A stretch of 52,768 nucleotides of DNA. Source: Deltaproteobacteria bacterium (lineage in GTDB: Bacteria; Desulfobacterota; GWC2-55-46). The first letter of the stretch is position 1. Every line of letters starts with the position of its first letter. The position numbers and the translations under genes were made by a program. The notes under the pieces were generated by a model, which did not search any database, was not told the DNA's origin, and saw only the letters and a program-made list of their open reading frames with translations. The stretch lies in NCBI GenBank assembly GCA_016212705.1, contig JACREU010000108.1, positions 1 to 52,768 of the forward strand. The letters run 5' to 3'. Below are positions 1 through 7,404 of the stretch, one piece after another.

Positions 1-18
1 GCTCCACAAACATACTTT

Positions 19-1572
19 CTACCTGCACCTGAAGGAAACTGAGTTTCGTTTCAATCTCAGATGCGATAACATATATTTGGAACTGTTAAAAATGTTCCGC
101 AAGACCCCTTTATAACCTTGTTTGCTTCCTAAGACCCTATAGAAAAGGTACACCTCATATTCCTTCGATTCTCCTATAAAGCTCTTTTTCTCGTTGACCT
201 TTTTGGGGTCGAATTCCTCCCCCGTAGCCGTGTAGAAGACATACCTTGCAAGGTCGATATAGGACGGGAGCTGTTTGCCTTCCAGAATGCTCTCCATCTC
301 TATCGCGTCGCCAAGCTCAAAGAAGCTGAAAGTCCCTCCAAGTCCATCTTTGAGCTTTTCATCAGCCGCCTTCTTTACGCCCTTGATTACCCTTCTTACC
401 CTTTCGGCGGTTATCTCGTCGGCGTAGTCCTCGCATTCAACCAAAACAAACTTGCGATTGCCCCCGTCCTCTTTATTAAGGTCTAAAACAGCATGGGCGG
501 TTGTACCGGAGCCTGCGAAAGAGTCAAGGACTATAGCATTGGGTGAATCATCTAAAGCAAGATTTAAGGTTCTTTTTATAAGCTTGGTAGGTTTAGGATT
601 TTCAAAAATATCTTTTCCTAAAATTTCATTGAGTTCCTTGCTTCCCTCATCGGTTGTTCCTGAATCGTCATATCTCCATAAATCTGTTGGGACAATGCCG
701 CCCTCAACTTCTGTAAGGAATTTTTTAAGCCTTGGAAAAGTGTTTCCCCCTTTTTCGCCCCAATACAAACTGTTCTCTTTTGCATGCTCTAAATATACCT
801 CATAGCTATACTTCCATGCATTCGTCGGATGCTCAATCATCTCCTTAGAAAAAGGATTTTTGATTTTGTAAGTTAAATTAGGTCTCTGAGCTTTTGTTGC
901 TGGATTTACATATGAAACGCTTGTCCAAAGACCTCTTGGGTCGTTATCGGGATTGGTATAAATTGAATTTGACTTTTCGGACCTGGCTTCTCTAAGTTGT
1001 GAAACAATTGAGCTTTTGCGATAAGTAACGATATAGTCTTTTATTGATGAGAATAGACGAGCATTATTGCTTCTTGTAAATCTTTTTTCCCATGAAATTG
1101 ATGCAAGAAAATTGTCTTCCCCAAAAATTTCATCCATTAAAATTCTTAAATGATGGACTTCATTATCATCAATGTTGATAAAAATAATGCCATCTTCTGC
1201 AAGCAACTCCCTCAAAAGTTTTAGCCTCGGCATCATCATGCAGAGCCATTTTTCGTGCCGGGTCAAGTCCTCCCTGTCCACTACCTTTCCAAGCCATTCC
1301 CTTATCATGGGGGAATTGACCTTGTCGTTATAAACCCATTTTTCGTTCCCTGTGTTGTAAGGCGGGTCTATGTAGATACACTTGACCTTTCCGGCGTAAG
1401 TGGGAAGGAGGGCCTTCAAAGCCTTCAGGTTGTCGCCGTGGATTATGAGGTTGTCGTTAAGGCTCACCTTCCCGGTCAGGCTCTTGTCCTTTTTCGGGAT
1501 AAGCTGGTGGTACTTGACCGCAAGATGATGGTTCTGTACGAATGTCTTGCCTTTGAAATTCAGGACCGCCAT
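19..1572 (-). CDS. Site-specific DNA methyltransferase (beta class, Mod-like), altered C-terminus
   Basis: A 517-residue SAM-dependent amino-methyltransferase acting on DNA, most like the type III Mod group. The catalytic DPPYNTG motif is at residues 69-75 and the SAM-binding FAGSGT motif at 352-357; catalytic before SAM motif is the beta-class order, with the target-recognition region between them. A GGAGG lies about 8 bases before the ATG at 1572. The middle (about 540-1200) is clearly more AT-rich than neighbouring genes and uses AAA/TTT-type codons, as expected of a transferred modification gene. Relatives continue after the VYLFY stretch (residues 474-478) with a further ~50 conserved residues; here the last 39 residues are unrelated and basic, so the 3' end looks rearranged or frameshifted. 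No restriction subunit is visible; one could lie beyond the window edge. Confidence 0.88.
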   Translation of the reverse strand: MAVLNFKGKTFVQNHHLAVKYHQLIPKKDKSLTGKVSLNDNLIIHGDNLKALKALLPTYAGKVKCIYIDPPYNTGNEKWVYNDKVNSPMIREWLGKVVDREDLTRHEKWLCMMMPRLKLLRELLAEDGIIFINIDDNEVHHLRILMDEIFGEDNFLASISWEKRFTRSNNARLFSSIKDYIVTYRKSSIVSQLREARSEKSNSIYTNPDNDPRGLWTSVSYVNPATKAQRPNLTYKIKNPFSKEMIEHPTNAWKYSYEVYLEHAKENSLYWGEKGGNTFPRLKKFLTEVEGGIVPTDLWRYDDSGTTDEGSKELNEILGKDIFENPKPTKLIKRTLNLALDDSPNAIVLDSFAGSGTTAHAVLDLNKEDGGNRKFVLVECEDYADEITAERVRRVIKGVKKAADEKLKDGLGGTFSFFELGDAIEMESILEGKQLPSYIDLARYVFYTATGEEFDPKKVNEKKSFIGESKEYEVYLFYRVLGSKQGYKGVLRNIFNSSKYMLSHLRLKRNSVSFRCR

Positions 1573-1670
1573 CCAGGAATCCTCCGCTGTCTTATGCTTA
1601 CTTTTTCAGGCTGATTGTTTCAGGGGAGTATATCAAGAAACTTTAATGGCTTTCAATCATTCCTTTGGAC

Positions 1671-1700
1671 AAAAAAATCCCCAGGCTTTTATGCCTTGGG
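1671..1700 (-). terminator. Rho-independent terminator (leftward)
   Basis: Read on the minus strand: CCCAAGGC, a 6-base loop, GCCTGGGG (one mismatch), then a T7 run. It sits about 100 bases upstream of the methyltransferase start and would insulate that gene from transcription entering from the right. Confidence 0.6.
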
Positions 1701-1806
1701 TTGTATAGTTTTTGTATACCAGACAAACTAAAAAGCCCCCAAATGGTGGCAAAAGCCTATCCGTTGAAAAGCCATAAAAGACAAGAGGGAGCAAGAGAAA
1801 GAAGAT

Positions 1807-1926
1807 ATGAGCAAACCACAGGGTGTCCTCGGAGGATACCTGAAAATCCTCGTTATCGTTGTTCGTAGGTTTTTTTTGGCCGTAGCGTTTATCTTGTCTG
1901 TGCTACCTCTGGTCTCCGCTCCTTGA
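1807..1926 (+). CDS. Possible small membrane peptide (39 aa)
   Basis: An ATG ORF beginning MSKPQGVLGGY and carrying a hydrophobic stretch (residues 12-37) interrupted by an RR pair at 20-21, so it could be a single membrane segment or a signal-like peptide. Purine-rich sequence (AAGAGAAAGAAG) precedes the ATG but is not a clean Shine-Dalgarno. I recognise no family. It lies in a non-conserved gap and may not be expressed. Confidence 0.3.
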   Translation: MSKPQGVLGGYLKILVIVVRRFFLAVAFILSVLPLVSAP

Positions 1927-2152
1927 CAGGCCGAAGACCCTTGTGGTATTTTTTCGGATGGTCCCGGCACTCCGACAGGTAACGGATTCTTTCAGCGGCA
2001 CGTTAATGCCTTGAGGCCCGCCAGCAACCCACCGAAGCCATGCAAGCTTTATATCTACCGTAGGCCGCGTCTTGACGCATGGAAAAGAAGAGTTGCGCAC
2101 TCTGGTCTAACCCTTAAAAGCAGGGCCTGGCAAAGGCCCGGATAAGCCGCTC

Positions 2153-3154
2153 ATGGACCGCAAGAACATTATAATCAAGGTGCTCCTCGTCTTCTTCGGG
2201 GTGCTTTCCACGGGGGTCGCGGGGCTGATGATCATCGAGGGCTGGCCGTTCCTCGACGCCCTCTACATGAGCGTAATAACCGTCTACACCGTCGGATACC
2301 GCGAGCCGCACCCGCTCACCACCGCGGGTCAGATATTCATCATAATCTACATAATATCCGGCGTGGGCGCGTTTCTCTACGCCATATCAGGCACCGCCGA
2401 GTTCATAATCGCAGGCCACCTCGGCGGCGTCCTCGGGAGGAAGACCATGAAGCGGAAGATCAACGAACTGAACGGCCACTACATCATATGCGGCTTCGGC
2501 AGGGTCGGCCAGCAGGTGGCCGTCGAGCTCAAGAGGGACATGGTGGAGTTCGTCGTGATAGACAACGACGCTCAGGCCATAGGGAGATGCGCGGAACAGG
2601 GGTTCATGCACGTGCAGGGCAGCGCATCCGAAGACGAGGCCCTCAAGGCGGCGGGCATAATGAGGGCAAAGGGGCTGGTCTCGGCCATAGATTCCGACGC
2701 CGAGAACGTCTACGTCACCTTGAGCGCGAAGACTCTGCGCCCGGACCTCTGCGTTGTCGCCAGGGCGAGCTCCATGGAGGCGGAGCACAAGCTCCTAAAG
2801 GCCCACGCCGACAGGGTGCTTTCTCCCTACACGCTCGGGGGCAGGCGCCTGGCCAACCTGTTGCTCCGCCCGAACGTCGTAGAGTTCCTCGACGTCGCCA
2901 TGCACGGCGGCAACGGGAATGAGCGGCTTCTGCTGGAAGAGATAGAGGTGCGCGAGATGTCGCCATTTTCCGGCCTCACCATAGGAGAGGCCAAGCAGAG
3001 GTGCACCAGGGGAGCGAACATACTGGCGATAAAACAAAACGGCAACCTCAAGGTAGTGGCTGACCCGCAGAGCAGGGTCACTATCCGGAACGGGGACCTC
3101 CTGATCGCCCTCGGCACAAGCGATCAGCTCTCAGAGCTCGAAAAAATGACATGA
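2153..3154 (+). CDS. Potassium channel with RCK/TrkA domains
   Basis: A 333-residue inner-membrane two-TM K+ channel fused to a cytoplasmic regulatory module, the MthK/Kch layout. TM1 is about residues 7-28, the pore helix and filter about 35-50, TM2 about 60-85; a TrkA-N (RCK) domain with the dinucleotide-binding glycines GFGRVG (114-119) follows, then a TrkA-C domain (about 240-330). The filter reads TVGYR (46-50): the last glycine of the usual TVGYG is arginine. As I recall, a TVGYR/TVGFR filter occurs in some RCK channels, so this need not be inactivating. The gene is single, ends in a strong bidirectional terminator and faces the leftward GGDEF operon. Confidence 0.9.
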   Translation: MDRKNIIIKVLLVFFGVLSTGVAGLMIIEGWPFLDALYMSVITVYTVGYREPHPLTTAGQIFIIIYIISGVGAFLYAISGTAEFIIAGHLGGVLGRKTMKRKINELNGHYIICGFGRVGQQVAVELKRDMVEFVVIDNDAQAIGRCAEQGFMHVQGSASEDEALKAAGIMRAKGLVSAIDSDAENVYVTLSAKTLRPDLCVVARASSMEAEHKLLKAHADRVLSPYTLGGRRLANLLLRPNVVEFLDVAMHGGNGNERLLLEEIEVREMSPFSGLTIGEAKQRCTRGANILAIKQNGNLKVVADPQSRVTIRNGDLLIALGTSDQLSELEKMT

Positions 3155-3182
3155 CCGGACCTTTGTTTATTGCTCAAAAGTG

Positions 3183-3218
3183 AAGGGGAACCAGGCCGTC
3201 GGCCTGGTTCCCCTTTTT
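3183..3218. terminator. Bidirectional terminator between channel and GGDEF genes
   Basis: A perfect 15-bp stem, AAGGGGAACCAGGCC with loop GTC and its exact complement, flanked by TTT on the right and AA-rich sequence on the left. It separates two convergent transcription units. Confidence 0.9.
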
Positions 3219-3249
3219 ATTCGCGCGCCGCCCGTTGACTTTCCGTCCG

Positions 3250-4167
3250 TTAAGCGGCCTTGCCCCGGCTTGCGATGACCCTGTTACGCCCCGAATTTTT
3301 GGCGGCGTACAGGGCCTCGTCGGCCATCTGGATGAGCGCCGAAGGGGTATCTGCCGCCGCGGCCCCGGCGACCCCGAGGCTGATCGAAATGTTGACCGGG
3401 TTTTCGCCGTGGGTCAGAGCCAGCGCCTCGGCGTTGGCCCTCATGCGTTCCGCGACGATGACGGCGGATGAGCACTCGGTTTCCGGCAATAGACAGCAGA
3501 ACTCCTCGCCTCCGTACCTTGTCAGAAAATCCGTGGTCCTGAGTCCCGACTGCAACATCGAGGCGGTGGACTTCAGAACCGTGTCGCCGAAGCCGTGGCC
3601 GTAGGAATCGTTTACCTTCTTGAAGTGGTCGATGTCTATCATGATGACGCTGAAGGCGCGCCCGTACCTCCTCGCCCTGTCGAGCTCCTCAGTGAGTTTC
3701 GCCTCAAGGAATTTCCGGTTGTAAATGCCGGTAAGCCCGTCCCTTACGTTCATCTCGACGAGCCTCGTCTCGCAAGCCACGGTCTCGGTTACGTCGTTGA
3801 CCGATATGCAAATGTATTTGAGGGCGTTCTCTTCGCCCCTCAGCGGGAACATGGCGCAACACTGTTGCATATGCTCGAATTCCCCGGCAAAGGCGCTTGC
3901 GGGCTTGAACGGGAAGAGATATTTGTTGAGCTTCTGTGAGAGGAAGCAGGAGTTGCCGAACTTGACCGCCATCTTGAAGTTCATGAGGAAGCGGGGGTGG
4001 TTGAGCTCCGGAAAGAAATCAAAGAGGGGGCGTCCGATTATCCTGTGAAACGGGATGGAACTGTGTTGTTCCATCCACCTGTTCCACTGCTGGACGCGGA
4101 TATCCTTGTCCAGTATCACCAGGCCGACGTCTATGGTGTGGAATATCTGGGCGTAATACTCATCCAT
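3250..4167 (-). CDS. PAS-GGDEF diguanylate cyclase
   Basis: A 305-residue soluble diguanylate cyclase (2 GTP to c-di-GMP). An N-terminal PAS-like sensor (about 1-130) starts at the very N-terminus with no membrane segment. The GGDEF domain (about 140-300) has the active signature GGEEF at 219-223, the metal/GTP motif IDIDHFKKVND (177-187) and an inhibitory I-site RTTD (210-213) exactly five residues before GGEEF, so it should be active and product-inhibited. It is the last gene of a three-gene leftward operon; its start overlaps the end of the CheC-like gene by 8 bases, implying translational coupling. Confidence 0.93.
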   Translation of the reverse strand: MDEYYAQIFHTIDVGLVILDKDIRVQQWNRWMEQHSSIPFHRIIGRPLFDFFPELNHPRFLMNFKMAVKFGNSCFLSQKLNKYLFPFKPASAFAGEFEHMQQCCAMFPLRGEENALKYICISVNDVTETVACETRLVEMNVRDGLTGIYNRKFLEAKLTEELDRARRYGRAFSVIMIDIDHFKKVNDSYGHGFGDTVLKSTASMLQSGLRTTDFLTRYGGEEFCCLLPETECSSAVIVAERMRANAEALALTHGENPVNISISLGVAGAAAADTPSALIQMADEALYAAKNSGRNRVIASRGKAA

Positions 4168-4804
4168 ACTGCTCCATGAACCTCTTTAGCGACGCCTTGA
4201 GCCACGGGATCGACTCGTGGCTCGCCGTCAGTATCAAAAGGCCGGAGACGTCGTGCTGGTCTATTGAGAACGGTATCCTGACCGCCGCAATCCGTCTCAG
4301 CGCCGGGGCGGTTTCCTTGTCGGCGTCGCGTTCGCGTATCTCGGCCGAGCGCGGGGCCGTGTAGGTGATAAGGTCGTCAAGGCAGTCGGCGAGCCTCGCT
4401 ATGCACCCGCCGGCTATGAAGTTGCCTGCCTCAAGGAATATCTCTTTTTCAGCGCATGAGAGGGCGTCCTCCCTGCTGAATTCACCGAAGAGCTTTGCGA
4501 GGCCTTCGCGCGCGCTCGCCGGGAAGAAAAGCACGGTCTTGCCGCTCAACTTTCCCCAGTAGCTCTGCTCTACGATGCTTAAGGCGCCGGGGCCTGTGTC
4601 TTCCCTTATTAAGTCAGGGAGGGCGGACTCATCGAGCATGCGCACCTCCGGCACATTGAGCACGACAAAGGCGTTCAGTATCTCGGCGAGGTCGGCCGAG
4701 GCCTGCCCGAAAGCGATATTCATCACTTCCTGGAATATGTCTATCTCTTCACCGGTCAATATGGCCTCTTGGCCAGTCCCGATATCCATCGAAAACACGC
4801 TCAT
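4160..4804 (-). CDS. CheC/CheX-family CheY-P phosphatase
   Basis: A 214-residue protein of the CheC type, which dephosphorylates CheY-like receivers. Both helical phosphatase signatures are present: E26/N29 in DIFQEVMNIAFGQA and E125/N128 in EIFLEAGNFIAGG, matching the E-x2-N pattern and two-site arrangement of CheC. No membrane segment. It overlaps the upstream receiver gene by 4 bases (ATGA) and the downstream cyclase gene by 8, so all three should be made together. Its partner is most simply the receiver encoded immediately upstream. Confidence 0.85.
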   Translation of the reverse strand: MSVFSMDIGTGQEAILTGEEIDIFQEVMNIAFGQASADLAEILNAFVVLNVPEVRMLDESALPDLIREDTGPGALSIVEQSYWGKLSGKTVLFFPASAREGLAKLFGEFSREDALSCAEKEIFLEAGNFIAGGCIARLADCLDDLITYTAPRSAEIRERDADKETAPALRRIAAVRIPFSIDQHDVSGLLILTASHESIPWLKASLKRFMEQYG

Positions 4805-5181
4805 CTTTCCGTCTGTAAAGCGCCGTCAGCCTCTTTTAAGACCGCTTTTATGCTGTCCTTCGAAATCGGTTTTTTAAGCACCATGAACGCGCCGAGCTCC
4901 ATGGCCATGAATACGGACTTGATCTGCGTATCGGCCGTCTGGATTATGACAAGGGCGTCCTTGTTCCTTTTCTTGATCTCGCCAAGCGCCTCCATGCCGT
5001 CCATGACCGGCATGGTAAGGTCCATGAAGATGATATCCGGGTTTATCTCTTCGAATTTTTTGAGGCCGTCGAGCCCGTCGGAGGCCTCGAAGATCTCAAA
5101 GCATCCGTCCTCGGGGATGCATTTGCGGAGGATCTTCCTTGCCACCGGAGAATCGTCTACCAGGAGTATTTTTCTTGTCAT
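4801..5181 (-). CDS. CheY-like single-domain response regulator
   Basis: A 126-residue stand-alone receiver. Acidic pair D9/D10, phosphoacceptor D54 (in FMDLTMP), conserved T82 and K104 (KKP) are all present, so it should be phosphorylatable. It has no output domain and is the first gene of the operon with the CheC-like phosphatase and the diguanylate cyclase. The ATG at 5181 is preceded by a weak purine stretch. Inference: the receiver links a kinase elsewhere to c-di-GMP output, with the phosphatase resetting it. Confidence 0.92.
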   Translation of the reverse strand: MTRKILLVDDSPVARKILRKCIPEDGCFEIFEASDGLDGLKKFEEINPDIIFMDLTMPVMDGMEALGEIKKRNKDALVIIQTADTQIKSVFMAMELGAFMVLKKPISKDSIKAVLKEADGALQTER

Positions 5182-5402
5182 GCCTGCACCTGCTCCCGGC
5201 CATGGTTTTTTGGATCGTTTAGACCCATCGACGCGTCACTTCGGCTCAAAGGCTCAAAATGCATAGGGTTTTCCTGGATTAATATGTCTTATGATTCCAT
5301 TTCGGTAAGCCTGTCTCAAACCTTTAAGGAAAAAAACCGGCCCTTTTAAGTCAGGGATGGAACTTAAAATAATGATTTACGCATACCGGAGATGAATTCC
5401 CG

Positions 5403-5510
5403 ATGGAAATGGCGCTACTCGTCGTTGTCTTGAAGAAAGAGGATATATGGGTAGGTCGTGCGCGGTGGACCAGTATCTTTATAAAGAGCGGTGCAAAATG
5501 CCCCGCATAA
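5403..5510 (+). pseudogene. Possible truncated HicB-like antitoxin fragment (35 codons)
   Basis: An ATG ORF whose first ~18 residues (LLVVVLKKEDIWVGRA region) recall the N-terminal strand of HicB/DUF1902-type antitoxins (hydrophobic strand, K/R-E-D-x-W-[VY]). Those proteins run to about 70 residues or more with a conserved SQG-TxEEA segment; here similarity stops at an SG pair and the frame ends inside a hairpin. No HicA toxin is adjacent. It could be a relic or a chance ORF. Confidence 0.22.
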
Positions 5511-5545
5511 GGGGCACGTTATTCCCGATAGAGGCATTTTGCCTC
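5493..5545. repeat. Overlapping alternative hairpins
   Basis: Three perfect inverted repeats share sequence: TGCCCC/GGGGCA (5499-5516), GCAAAATGCC/GGCATTTTGC (5493-5502 with 5533-5542), and GAGGCA/TGCCTC (5531-5545, 3-base loop). The long pairing excludes the two short ones, so an RNA from here would have two mutually exclusive folds. Confidence 0.6.
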
Positions 5546-5576
5546 AGTAGTAATTTGTCCTGAGATTAAAATTCAG

Positions 5577-5612
5577 TTGTATTTCAGGTGGTTCCAAAAA
5601 TATAATTTTTGG
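5577..5612 (+). promoter_or_regulatory. Sigma-70-like promoter with -10 inside a palindrome
   Basis: TATAAT (5601-5606) with a partial -35 TTGTAT (5577-5582, 18-bp spacer). The -10 is embedded in the perfect dyad CCAAAAAT-ATA-ATTTTTGG (5594-5612), which could be a repressor operator. It abuts the sigma-54 element. Confidence 0.4.
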
Positions 5613-5625
5613 CACCATTTTTGCT
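5610..5625 (+). promoter_or_regulatory. Sigma-54 promoter for the orphan gene at 5732
   Basis: TGGCAC-N5-TTGCT matches the RpoN consensus at every conserved position, with GG (-24, 5611-5612) and GC (-12, 5623-5624) correctly spaced. Expected start near 5636, about 95 bases before the GTG. An AAA+ enhancer-binding activator would be required; none is encoded in this window. Confidence 0.8.
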
Positions 5626-5731
5626 CTGTAATAGCCCACCCGTTAAAACCAGGCGTGCTTGCAGGCAGGAAGCCCTGGGTCCGTGTATAGGCTTTTACCG
5701 GTTTTTCCGCCTTAGCGCAGAGGAGAAAAAC

Positions 5732-6160
5732 GTGCAGAAATTCTATCTTGTTTCCCCGGGGGGCTCTGCCTCCAATAAGCCCAGGCCCTTCTACTGGTCG
5801 CTCGACACAGGCGAGAAGTGGATAGGGGTCGCGCGGAACATCTACAGGGAGAAGCACGACGACGATATAGTAAAAGAGGCTACGGAGGCCGCGCACCTTA
5901 CGGACCTCGACTGGACAAAGACGCCTTTCTATAACGACGACCTCCCCTCTGGGTGGCTCTCGCGGGACGGCAGGTTCTACGGCTGTCCGCAGGTGAACCA
6001 CGACGTGCTGGCGTACTGCGTTTTAGGACAGAAGGTCGGCGACCTCGAGAAGCTCGGGTGGGTGAGGGTATACGATTCCAAGCGGTATACCTGCGAGCGG
6101 AGAATAAGCGCCGAGCAGTCGAACTGGCTCTCGCAGAACGGGTACACGATATACGATTAG
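5732..6160 (+). CDS. Hypothetical protein under sigma-54 control
   Basis: A 142-residue soluble protein I do not recognise. The GTG at 5732 is chosen because AGGAG stands 6 bases upstream; the frame is open further up but without a ribosome site. It is rich in aromatic and charged residues, has cysteines at three places (in YGCPQ, AYCVLG and YTCERR) and no signal peptide or membrane segment. The C-terminal half, with a WVRVY strand followed by an SAEQSNWLSQNG helix, looks like a small alpha/beta fold. It stands alone between its regulated promoter and a gene with its own upstream region. The sigma-54 promoter suggests nutrient- or surface-linked expression. Confidence 0.8.
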   Translation: MQKFYLVSPGGSASNKPRPFYWSLDTGEKWIGVARNIYREKHDDDIVKEATEAAHLTDLDWTKTPFYNDDLPSGWLSRDGRFYGCPQVNHDVLAYCVLGQKVGDLEKLGWVRVYDSKRYTCERRISAEQSNWLSQNGYTIYD

Positions 6161-6319
6161 GTGAGGCCTGTACGAGAGAGCCTTTTAACGCCTGGGCAGG
6201 CCTGTTAACCGCTCGGGCTTATTTATTTAAGGCAGTCTCCGGTCCGGTCGTTGCTTTACCCTTTCAAAAAAGGCATCGCCCCTTCTTACCCATTCCCTTT
6301 CCACCCGAATCCTGCTAAC

Positions 6320-7312
6320 ATGCCTCAAGAAAAAATGCAGGGTCTCCTGATGCCATCCTTTTTTGCAAGGCTCCTCATTATACTGTCATCCGTATTCTTT
6401 GCCTTTTCCGCTCCGGCGCGGGCCGAGCACCCCTCCGCTGAAAAGACCGAAGAGGCCGCGCCCCCTGTTTCAAAAAAGACCGTAAGCTGGGAGAGCGAGG
6501 TCGACGCGTATTACTCGAACGTCGGGCTTTATCTGAGCCTCACCGACGAGCCGATACCGGACGTCGGTGAGAGGGACGAGTTTCTCGTCTATAAGGACCT
6601 CCTCTTCAGCTCCTATATACCGCGCTTCCTCGTCCTTGAGGCCGCGGTATTCCCCATGCCAAACCTCGGCGTCTTCATCAACAGCAACATGGAGGACCTG
6701 TACAGCGGCGGCGAGATAACGGAGAGCCTGAACCTCGTCAAGGCCGTCACCGCCGGCTTCGAGGAGCCCTACGCGATATCTTTATTTCTCGGCAACGTTG
6801 TAAGCTTCACGCGCCAGAATGAGCCGTGGCGGAGCGGCAACTTCGGGTACATGGGATACCTCGTAAGCTACGGCGACTACCACATAAAGGACAACAGGCT
6901 CATCGAGGACGACTGGCTTGAGTTCGAGTGGAAGATAAAGGGGGACAGGAAGTTCTCGACACACGACCTCCACTGGTCGTTCAGGGTCGGCGGCAAGGTA
7001 CATTCGAACCCGGACATAAAGGACGTCGTCTATGTCTCCGTAAGGAGGGGGCGGCTCGACTTCGAGGAGTCTGAATCGATACTTAAGAACAGCGGCTTCG
7101 AGTACACATTCGACATGGACAGCGAGACCCTGAAACCCATACGCCACATATTGACGGTGGACAGGCGCTGGCCCCTGAAGGGGAGCCACGTCGGCTTTAC
7201 TATCGCCGCCGGTTTCATCTGGGAGAGCGAGGACAGGTACTCAGGAGACCTCCAATACCCGCCGGAGCGCGAGAACTTCCAGTTCATAATCCGGCCCAAT
7301 ATAATATTCTGA
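6320..7312 (+). CDS. Putative outer-membrane beta-barrel protein
   Basis: About 330 residues with an N-terminal signal peptide (…RLLIILSSVFFAFSAPARA, cleavage before EHPS). The mature part is rich in alternating aromatic/polar strands (for example GYLVSYGDYH, LEFEWKIKG, LHWSFRVGG) and ends …FQFIIRPNIIF; a C-terminal phenylalanine on a beta-strand is the usual BAM-recognition signal. I cannot name the family. Start is uncertain: in-frame ATGs at 6320, 6335 and 6350 all lack a strong Shine-Dalgarno, and the signal peptide begins best at 6350. It is followed by a terminator-like repeat and faces the leftward TMTC-like gene. Confidence 0.72.
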   Translation: MPQEKMQGLLMPSFFARLLIILSSVFFAFSAPARAEHPSAEKTEEAAPPVSKKTVSWESEVDAYYSNVGLYLSLTDEPIPDVGERDEFLVYKDLLFSSYIPRFLVLEAAVFPMPNLGVFINSNMEDLYSGGEITESLNLVKAVTAGFEEPYAISLFLGNVVSFTRQNEPWRSGNFGYMGYLVSYGDYHIKDNRLIEDDWLEFEWKIKGDRKFSTHDLHWSFRVGGKVHSNPDIKDVVYVSVRRGRLDFEESESILKNSGFEYTFDMDSETLKPIRHILTVDRRWPLKGSHVGFTIAAGFIWESEDRYSGDLQYPPERENFQFIIRPNIIF

Positions 7313-7330
7313 CGCGTGGTTCTTAAATCC

Positions 7331-7376
7331 CCCCTCCCCTTGCGGGAGAGGGCAAAGGGCGAGGGGAGTTTTTTTT
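7331..7376 (+). terminator. Terminator formed by a CCCTCTCCC-type repeat
   Basis: CTCCCCT (7334-7340) pairs with AGGGGAG (7362-7368), with an inner CTCCCC/GGGAGAG arm, followed by T8. The same element, more palindromic, occurs at 17331-17375. It ends the outer-membrane-protein transcript. This sequence type is widespread in bacterial intergenic DNA. Confidence 0.7.
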
Positions 7377-7404
7377 GACGATAGGCTTCCCCGGCGGAGA
7401 TTTA

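Larger units (their letters stand above)
1573..2152. other. Long gap between methyltransferase and K+ channel genes
   Basis: About 580 bases with no conserved gene. It holds a leftward terminator (1671-1700), a second weaker leftward hairpin around 1730-1755 followed by T residues on the minus strand, a short GTATA/TATAC dyad near 1702-1720, one possible 39-codon membrane-peptide ORF (1807-1926) and, just before the channel gene, a GGGCCT/AGGCCC hairpin (2123-2139) within a sequence partly repeated at 42875-42896. Confidence 0.5.
5182..5731. other. Regulatory gap: divergent upstream region of cheY-like operon and orphan gene
   Basis: About 550 bases. From left to right: the upstream region of the cheY-like operon, a short HicB-like ORF remnant (5403-5510), two or three overlapping hairpins (5493-5545), a -10 element buried in a palindrome (5594-5612), and a sigma-54 promoter (5610-5625) reading right. 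I see no further gene. Confidence 0.6.

Noticed and set aside
1903-2100. 65-codon leftward frame before the K+ channel gene
   Set aside because: No recognisable motif or convincing ribosome site; composition does not follow the genome's ATA/AGG habit.
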